A stretch of 64,000 bases of DNA from Xanthostigma xanthostigma. Lineage: Eukaryota > Arthropoda > Insecta > Raphidioptera > Raphidiidae. Shown here piece after piece: positions 56,396-64,000 of this stretch (position 1 is its first letter; the number at the start of each line of letters is the position of its first letter). The stretch is from assembly GCA_963575645.1 (NCBI GenBank), contig OY754464.1, forward strand, positions 48,722,192 through 48,786,191, in the 5' to 3' direction. Both the position numbers and the translations under genes were made by a program. The notes under the pieces are model-generated. The model was not told the DNA's origin, ran no database searches, and was given only the letters and a program-made list of their open reading frames with translations.

Positions 56396-58697
56396 GTTTT
56401 TTTTTTTATTAACACCTAGCGCCTTTCGAAAAAGAAGGAAAAAAGATTAATTTTACAAATCACTTTTGAATGATAAATAATAATAACTTCTTTACAAAGA
56501 GTAATGATATTCCATCAAAAACATAAATGTGAAAAAGGGAGCCAAGTTCAATATTTTCTCTTCTCCGTCGCTCATTTAGATTAAAATGGCAACTGACAGA
56601 GATTTAACTATTAATTTGGTAAAATCGCATTACTTTTGCTTCACTTTCCGCACTAGTGCAAAAAAACGTAATTTTACAACTACTATAGAGCATGAAAAGC
56701 AGCTATTTTATAAGGCGTCGCGTCGTTAAAAAAATATATATTAGATGATATTAAAATCATCAAAAATTAGATCACAGAATATAAATGAAAATAAAAGGGT
56801 CATTTCGAACATTAAAGTCAATTCTTGAACATGAATTATGCAAATATGAAACCACCAGCTGCTTGTTGAAATAATATATCTGTGTTGTATAAATTATATG
56901 CAAATTAAAGCATGTTAATATTTAATCGACAGAAATAATCTTATTAAAAAAAATAATGTTAGCAATTTACTTTTACAAACATTTAATTGTTTTCTGGACA
57001 CGCAAAATAAATTGATCTTTTTTAAAACTACAAACTCGCGTTATATAATATAGTTTAAGTTTTGCCCGCGGCTTCGCTCCGTGAACATCAATTTGGCCTG
57101 CATAAACGTCGTTTTTCACGGCAAAATTTCTCTTCTTTAAGAATCTTTTTTCCGATTTTGGCTATCGCTTATATTTCTTGAGATATTAGCAAAAAACTAA
57201 ATGTCTTTTTTCTTTCATCTTAATTTGTTTATAAATTTTGTTTGTGCTAATATAACATTTTAATACATTTTTCTAGACGTTATTCTCATCCAATGAGCCG
57301 TCGCTAAAATTTTTTTTAATTAACACCTTTTTGAACGTGTGAACTAGACTATACTGTTGATCAGATTTCAAAATGAAAAAAATCAGTGTACTAAACTGCA
57401 ATATACAACAATAAAACAGAAAGTATATCAAATATTAATTACTCGAAATGAATATTCGTTGCAGTCTTCTTCTATACCTATATAGATTAATCATTTGTTT
57501 TTGTGTAATGTTCTACATAACAGAGAGTTTGAATACGTTATTAGACAGCTCTTGTGTGCATAAAACTGTAATTATATAATCACAGTCAAGGTCATTGTCA
57601 GATAATTTTGTTTAATAAATGCTTTCTGCAACCCAGCATAATTTATATTGAAACAAATAAAAATTAAACTTTTTTTATTAATTTTACAATGTTTCAGCGA
57701 AATCGAAAATATATAGTCGAATAGCAGTATTCGGGCATTTCTCTTGCATTCTAGTATTCAAATAATCGAGCCCCATTATAGAGTGCTGTAGTTAAACCTG
57801 TTAAAGCTTAGTAATTATACAGTTAAAGTATTCTGCAGTATTCGGACCGAGCAGAAATAAAAGGAAAAATCTGACGTTTAAAGTTTTTCGTTGCATATGT
57901 TTCTTAAATATTTGAATTTTTTGTTGAACTGATCAAAACAACACGTACACAGTTACCGTGAAAATAATAAACCAAGTAATAAATATTTATTAGTTTCAAC
58001 ATTTGTTGACTACCTTCAAAACTAAAACAGAAACGAATTTCTCTCTCTGCCGCGCATATTGGGCCGACAGCGGTGCCTGAGTTAGCGTTCGGCGATTATA
58101 AGAGGTTCCCAACTAGACACTGGATCTGTAAAGTTCTACCCTTTGAGTATCGAAGAATGTAAATCTAAAAAATGTGATTTGGAACATAACAGTAACATTC
58201 CCTCTATTATATAGTAAATACATATGATAAGTAAATGTTCCGAATATGGTAAGCCTTCGGGGCATTGTTTGTTAAGACAGTGAATTGTGACGATATTACT
58301 CCAGAGAGTTGAGGTTGGTTAATATTGGCAACAGTGAAATGAAACGTCTGTTCAACTAGCACGTTTCTAGACAATTTGTCGTTTGATTGTACACGGGGGT
58401 GTATTTAAATCACACATTCGTGTTCAGAATGTTATATGATAACGTCATTGATTTTTATTGTTTATTACAAAAGATATATATATAATAATTTTATTTGAAC
58501 TAAATATTTGCGCGTAAATTTGTAATTAAATCCAACGTTCTCACATTTTTTCATCCAAACCACTACTGTCGACTCTGAAACCAGTAAAACACCACCAAAT
58601 CAACCTCGAAACTGAAGTAAATTATTCAAATATTTGAAAAAGCTAAGTATTTTTTTTTTCATTTTTCACGAGTACCTATCTTTATATTAAAATGCTC
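56396..58697. other. No gene seen; old repeat fragments
   Basis: TTGCCCGCGGCTTCGCTCCG at 57062-57081 marks an old retroposon-like repeat. The 58011-58075 stretch is related to 25868-25930. No coding sign. Confidence 0.45.
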
Positions 58698-59109
58698 TTT
58701 TGACGTGATAACGTCTTATAAATTGATGAAACACCGGCTGCACGTACGAAAAAGAGTAAGCGAGAGCGCGATATAAGCGATAGTCTCTCTCTTCTCGCGT
58801 GGCGTCAGAGAGTAGTGTGCGTTCTACATTTTTTTCGGCTGTTCCAGCGAAAGCTACATCTGACAGATGGCCAGATAAATTATACGGTTTGTTAACAAAT
58901 ATATAATATATACACATTCTTTTAAATGTCTTTTATAATTGCTTAAAAATATGTATTTTGCTTTGGTTGATCAAATTATTAGTCGGTAAAAATATAGTTT
59001 GACAGCTACTAAAATTTAGGTTATGTACATATTATTAAATATGATATTCGAGCGGAATACGTTATCACGTAAAACTATCGTCCGTAAACCGACTTTACAG
59101 ATAACCAAT
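58698..59109 (+). repeat. Dispersed repeat family A, copy 3
   Basis: The shortest copy. Ends as in copy 2; the interior includes a GAGAGCGCGATATAAGCGA stretch absent from the others. Confidence 0.75.
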
Positions 59110-59162
59110 TTTTTAATCACAAGTATGCATTCAGGGTTGACTAATCACTGAATGATTTACCC

Positions 59163-59486
59163 TATATTCCTATATACAAGTGCTTAAACTATACACAATT
59201 ACGATACCCGCAACTGTCATCTTTTAGAACACCAAAAGGGCACATAAACGTTTTTTTAAATAGTCCTCGTAACTTTGCTATCCGAGCCTACAATAAATTG
59301 CCGTCGGAATATAAAAACCTAGATTCTCTTGCGACCTTCAAAAGTAAAATAAAATTATTTTTAATTAAGAATGAATTTTACACTATCCTAGAATTTTTAA
59401 ACTTATAGCTTTAAGCTTATTTTTTTGACATGTCAAATAAATGTAGGTACTCATTTCTATTAACAAAATATATTCTATTCTATTCT
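59163..59486 (+). pseudogene. CR1/Jockey-like LINE 3' end
   Basis: An open frame of about 81 codons ends at a TAG at 59406-59408. It encodes the C-terminal block of a CR1/Jockey-type reverse transcriptase: NFAIRAYNKLPSEYKNLDSL then ATFKSKIKLFLIKNEFY. The frame is intact as far as it goes and is followed by about 75 bases of 3' tail ending in TATTCTATTCTATTCTA, a simple repeat typical of such LINE tails. The copy is 5'-truncated, as usual for target-primed reverse transcription. It is better preserved than the relics at 13358 and 23854. Confidence 0.75.
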
Positions 59487-59710
59487 AATTAACTATATCA
59501 AGCATTGTCTATTTACTCAATGTGCAGTGAGTGAAGGCAACAAAGCGTATTGAAAATATATCTGCATCTCTTTTTTCCAAGTAATTCCCTAATTTCTCCG
59601 ATGATAAGATTGGTGATGTACTTCTGACAAAATGTAAACCAACTCTTTGACAGCTGTTAATGCAATAGACATGTCAAAACAGATCAGTCTATCTCTGTTT
59701 CAAAAACTGT

Positions 59711-60182
59711 ATGTCTTTGTCTATGACGTTAACTAATCAGAACCAACGAGTTCTTATGACTTCAAAAAAGACAGAAATATATCTAAATGCACTTTAATGG
59801 TTTGATTGCGATTTTATTCCTATGCTCGGTATATAATAAAAGTATATGTGATTTACCTATTAAGGGTTTTATGTCTTTGTCTATGACGTTAGCTAATCAG
59901 AACCAACGAGTTCTTATGACTTCAAAAAAGACAGAAATATATCTTTGCACTTTAATGGTTTGATCGCGATTTTATTCCTATGCTCGGTATATAATAAAAG
60001 TATATGTGATTTACCTATTAAGGGTTTTATGTCTTTGTCTATGACGTTAGCTAATCAGAACCAACGAGTTCTTATGACTTTAAAAAAGACAGAAATATAT
60101 CTTTGCACTTTAATGGTTTGATCGCGATTTTATTCCTATGCTCGGTATATAATAAAAGTATATGTGATTTACCTATTAAGGG
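59711..60182 (+). repeat. 158-160-bp tandem triplication
   Basis: Three copies start at 59711, 59871 and 60029 with ATGTCTTTGTCTATGACGTTA. Copies 2 and 3 differ very little; copy 1 has a 2-base longer AAATGC stretch and a few substitutions. The unit carries a signal-peptide-like reading frame. Confidence 0.95.
59787..59963 (+). CDS. Hypothetical secreted peptide frame in the triplicated unit
   Basis: Only the first repeat copy has an ATG in this position (59787). It opens a 58-codon frame starting MHFNGLIAILFLCSVYNKSI, which looks like a secretory signal (polar start, hydrophobic core, small residues before a likely cut near S-I-C). The frame then runs into copy 2 and stops. In copy 3 the same frame, lacking the ATG because of a 2-base loss, runs out of the array through a lysine/arginine-rich stretch (KNYTSKRRSKPP) to a stop at 60288. 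This could be the start of a small gene later disrupted by triplication, or chance. No homologue is recognised, and no promoter or splice sites are convincing. Confidence 0.25.
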   Translation: MHFNGLIAILFLCSVYNKSICDLPIKGFMSLSMTLANQNQRVLMTSKKTEIYLCTLMV

Positions 60183-60856
60183 TATAGATTTGAAAGACCA
60201 CTACTCACAAAAAAATTATACCAGTAAAAGGAGATCGAAACCACCAGTTTTAGTGGTAGAATTACTGATGGCAACATTGATTAAATAGTGTTGAACATCG
60301 TGTGAAACATCTCTAGCCGCGATAGGAGTGATTTTGTTCAACATGATGAAAATGTAAATTTACACCATTAGGAGGAGACAAATGAGCTCTTTGCTGGTAG
60401 AAAAGAACCGAAACCGATTGGTTGGCGGGTAATGTAGATACGATTGCGTTAATTTTTACACGCACTCAGTTGAAGTTATGATAAAATATGAGTCAATTTT
60501 TACGATGTAACATCAAAATTAACAGGATGAAGTTGCTCACAGAAAAAGGTTACCAACAGAATAGAGGTACTTCCACTAGTAAACATGCCTTCGCTGTATA
60601 TCGTTGTAGTTGTTTTTGGGTCACTATCCATTTGTTTTCAAATCACGTCACCACCCGTACGTAATATATCTAAGTAATTACGACACTAAACATACAATTT
60701 ACTATTTCGCACACCCCTCTATAAAACAGCTGCTTTTCATGCCTGTATGTATAGCGACCGTGAAATGACACATTTTTAAAACTAGTGTTGGAAACTTGCG
60801 TAAAGTAAAATAAGCGTAGTCGGACTACCATTTTCATAGTCAATCATGGTCTAACC
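60183..60856. other. No clear gene; end of the signal-peptide-like frame and a repeat fragment
   Basis: The frame described above closes at 60288. At 60715-60810 an inverted relative of the 54490-54610 fragment occurs. Confidence 0.45.
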
Positions 60857-61173
60857 TAGATGTGTCAAAGATACGACCCGTGAGCCGCATCCGGCCCTCA
60901 AACCATCTCAATACGGCCCGCGACCAGAATCTATCCAGTGAGGATTTTAGACATCTGACATCAATGAGCTTATCAAAAGCAAGAGACCTCAGGTGTCTGG
61001 ATCCTTAAGCTCAAGATAATTTACTCTTTTTTTACCTTCATATGAAAATTTATTTAAACCAAATAAATACTTTCATTTAGTATGTGTTTTAGTTTTTATT
61101 TAGCGTCTGGCCCACTAACACACATCCTAAATCTTATAAAAGGCCCCTTAGAAAAATCAGTCTGACACCCCTG
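60857..61173. mobile_element. hAT-like MITE (GGCCC-rich)
   Basis: Left end TAGATGTGTCAAAGATACG and right end ATCAGTCTGACACCCCTG are partially inverted. The 8-bp flanks GTCTAACC (60849-60856) and ATCTAACC (61174-61181) match at 7 of 8. Internal CCGCATCCGGCCCTC and TACGGCCCGCGACC phrases are typical of a widespread animal hAT-derived repeat. Confidence 0.7.
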
Positions 61174-64000
61174 ATCTAACCGCACAAGAATCCACTGCAG
61201 CCTACCATTAGAGGTGAACTTCCTCAAAATAGAACTGTCAAAAAATTTGAAAATTAAGTGAAAATCTGCTATTTTATAAAGGGTACTTACAAAATATTCT
61301 ATAATATGTGTCTCGTGCATGATGATATTATCACTCGTGTGACTTAAAACTAACAAATTGTCCACATTCGCAAAATTTTAGTCATCGCGATACATAACTT
61401 AGTATTTTATAAATAGTTTTCAGTTTCCAGGTTCGTATTCAAAAACTGGTAGAATTTGCAATAGGTATTATTATAAAACTATAATTATTAAACGTATTAA
61501 TGTGTACTTGGATCACACAACTCTAGCTTTTTTGTTAAAAAAAGAACAATTACAAAGTTACGATTTTGTTTATATGTATTGAAATGGCGCTGATTTGTGC
61601 CGCACGACTACCCTCTGAAAAGATATGGGTATAACGTTTATGAATCCAGAATCATATGAATACCTATACTCGAATGATTGTCATCATCCGAGCGGATTTG
61701 TTAAAAAGAGGAGTTTCATTTATTGTCGTTTATTATATTTTTCCAATCTACAGCGCGCCGCAATCGGCACAAAGAAATATTATTGTCTGTAAAAAAATTG
61801 CTGATGTTATCGAAATTGAAATACACATTTTATAAAGCTATGCAAATATACGCAAAAGTAATGAATTGTAAATTAAAACATAGCTTAAGAAGTCGTAAAA
61901 ATTTAAACCTTTCATATTACCTGCTTTACAAAGTGAGAGTGTTTATAGAGAAAAATAACGCAAATGTCAACCTCTGTCTCTCTTTCGGTTTAGAAATTAT
62001 GGGCAAATGAATATTTGTTTGCGAAACATTAAATGGGTACAACTTATCACTTTCTATAAGCATGATAAGCTTGATAAAATTCTGCACGATTCAGAATTTT
62101 ATTAAAAATCGAATTTTTCAAAGTAAAATGTCTTAAAAAATCGTAAAAAATCAAACCTTTAAAATATTTCTCAAGCGAGAGAGTTTTTAGAAAAAATTAC
62201 GCTGATTTCAATGTATCTCTTTTGGTTTATTACCTATGGACAATCAAAGATTTTATGTGAATTTTGTGTAACATTAAATGAGTACAAATTCTAAGCCAGA
62301 CTGAAAATTCTATGCTAAGCTACTTAGCTACATGCATTGTAACGATTCAAAACTTTTAGATTACATTGTACGTAGTTTATAGAGGTAATAATTAGAATTG
62401 GGTATTTACTATACTTGTCTATTTGTTTTGTCACGGCGCGTGTCAATTTTGGTTTTGGCATGTTGAACAACGCCGTGAAATAAAGAAAAAAATATGTTTT
62501 TTGTCTGAAAAAAGGCAGTAGGTTTTAAAAGGTTGAAAGAGAATGTATTAAAATAAGCTGTGAAAAAGTGCTGAAATATTTCCTTTAAACCACATCAGGG
62601 AGAATCTGGAGTACTTGGTGATCTACCGATCCAAATATCTTTTTGCATGTGTCGTTTAATTGATTGTTTTTCACTTTGTCAATTCCAATCACATTAGGAT
62701 ATCAGTTTTCTGTGTGTAGGTACATTCTAAGATAATTTGTTCACAACAATTTTGTAATAAAACATTCAACATAAATATTTTAAATTGTTTATTAATTTTA
62801 TTAAAATTTATATTTTACGAGACGATTACGTGAGCTTATCCGAAAAAGTCCAAAGCTAATCGTTTCAGCATATACTTAGCTTATACGATAAACTATGTGA
62901 TGGGAACTCACAGAGTTGCCTCTTCGTGAAATTCACTAAATGCGTCAATAGAAGTTTTAATTCAGCATACAAATATGATCGGATTGCATTCTATCAGTTA
63001 TCCTTTATCCCCCCAATTATTTTTCTGCAAAAAATATTTTCAATGTACAAACATGCAAAGCTTACAGTAATTTTTTTATATGTATATGGAAACAGATAAA
63101 TGAACGGGCAAAAAATGATGAAAATGGAAAATTCGCTCTAGGAATCTTTAAAACTATATAATTACAGACATAAGCTACGATTTTTTTATTTGCTTTAATT
63201 GATCTAACTTCTGTATAACTAATTTAAAAAAATCAGTCAAGAACCTCACTTCTTCAGTGTCATCAGCCTCCCACTTGTGTTTTCTGTAACCAAATTTTGA
63301 TTCTGCAGCTAGGTATAAAGAAATAAACAAATAAATTGTTTATAACAATTGATCACACTAGAATTTTTCAATCCTGATTTTGTTCATTCTACACGTAATC
63401 TATGATTTTTTTCAGATTTTTGTAAGTGATCCTTTTGGTTAAAAAATGGAGGACAGTAATCTTTAAGCGAATTTTCTCGAAAAATGTTTTAAAAATTAAA
63501 AAAACACCATAGATGCATCAGTAGGCTTTCATTTGACAATATACAGTCTATACGATGGCAATGAAAAAAAATTTTTTTTTTCATTAAACAATTACCTCCT
63601 GGAATTAACCCCCAGACTTAAAATTCAACTGTCAACTGTTTATATTTTACGTCTTTATTTAGATCACAACACTCTATTTTTGTGAAAAGTTCCAAATTTT
63701 TACATAAAATATTTTCGGAAAAAATCGTCTGTTTTGCACGAAGCACTATCAATTCTTGGAACAATTATATATGGACTTCGCTATAATTATATACTAAGAA
63801 TTTTGAATTTGTGAGATATAATATATTGTATAGATACTATACTGCATAAACAGAGTATAGACTGCGCACAAACATAACAAGCTTTCGTAACATTTATTCG
63901 TGACGACAAATCACTAGGTTGTCTCGTCGCGAAATTTACAAAAAAGTTTTACTTTATAAAATCCGTTTAATTTTAAAGCCCGCCTCTGAACTAAACTTGT
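61174..64000. other. No gene seen; one old direct duplication
   Basis: Stretches 61860-62045 and 62105-62290 are diverged direct repeats (for example AGTCGTAAAAATTTAAACCTTT against AATCGTAAAAAATCAAACCTTT regions, and ATTAAATG(G/A)GTACAA). A 95-codon frame at 61723-62010 overlaps the first copy and has no domain. From 62300 to the end nothing was recognised. Confidence 0.5.

Noticed and set aside
61723..62010. 95-codon lysine-rich frame
   Set aside because: Overlaps a diverged direct duplication in which the second copy is not open; no domain.

Overview
The window is AT-rich eukaryotic nuclear DNA, almost certainly from an insect. The clues are an insect-type Ty1/copia element primed by a half initiator tRNA-Met, a mariner relic, a Ginger-type DNA transposon, a PIF/Harbinger relic with a MADF-like fragment, hAT-like and TTAA-flanked miniature elements, CR1/Jockey-like LINE tails and a tRNA-Gly-derived sequence. 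Nothing prokaryotic, viral or CRISPR-like was seen. I cannot fix the order from sequence alone; several dispersed repeats feel lepidopteran or hemipteran. Almost everything that can be named is a mobile element or a tandem repeat. The only candidate host coding exon is at 14131-14245: a signal-peptide exon ending in a perfect GTAAGT splice donor.

Layout, left to right. 0-4 kb: a 734-bp foldback element, a Penelope-like tail, an 81-bp tandem array and a strong hairpin. 4.0-8.3 kb: a young Ty3/gypsy LTR element (identical 197-bp LTRs, 4-bp duplication) that has lost nearly all of gag-pol and instead carries a 19-bp minisatellite and about fifteen copies of an 88-bp satellite. 8.3-14 kb: foldback elements, a palindromic Penelope-like insertion and a LINE relic. 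14.1 kb: the signal-peptide exon, followed by a dead mariner, a tRNA-Gly-like SINE head and three stacked inverted-repeat elements to 19 kb. 20.9-22.4 kb: a non-autonomous Ginger transposon with 216-bp terminal inverted repeats, TATA duplications and a leftover cysteine-rich transposase tail; a second palindromic Penelope-like unit with a 13-bp duplication sits inside it.

23-33 kb: a LINE tail, a Harbinger relic with a broken MADF-like reading frame, several foldback elements (one flanked by TTAA and nested inside another) and a threefold 149-bp tandem repeat. 33.6-38.4 kb: a recently inserted copia element with identical 342-bp LTRs and a 1306-codon gag-pol frame; what looks like its true Gag N-terminus lies upstream in a different frame. 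38.9-47.8 kb: a hAT-like MITE, foldback elements and two more TTAA-flanked elements. 50-64 kb: more inverted-repeat elements, a 21-bp tandem array of mini-palindromes, a LINE 3' end with its TATTC tail, a threefold duplication of a signal-peptide-like reading frame, and a hAT-like MITE.

The sequence therefore reads as a repeat-filled intergenic region or giant intron. If the 14131 exon is real, its gene runs to the right and much of the window would be its first intron. Coordinates of foldback ends were read by eye and may be off by a few bases; family names for short relics are by motif, not by database search.
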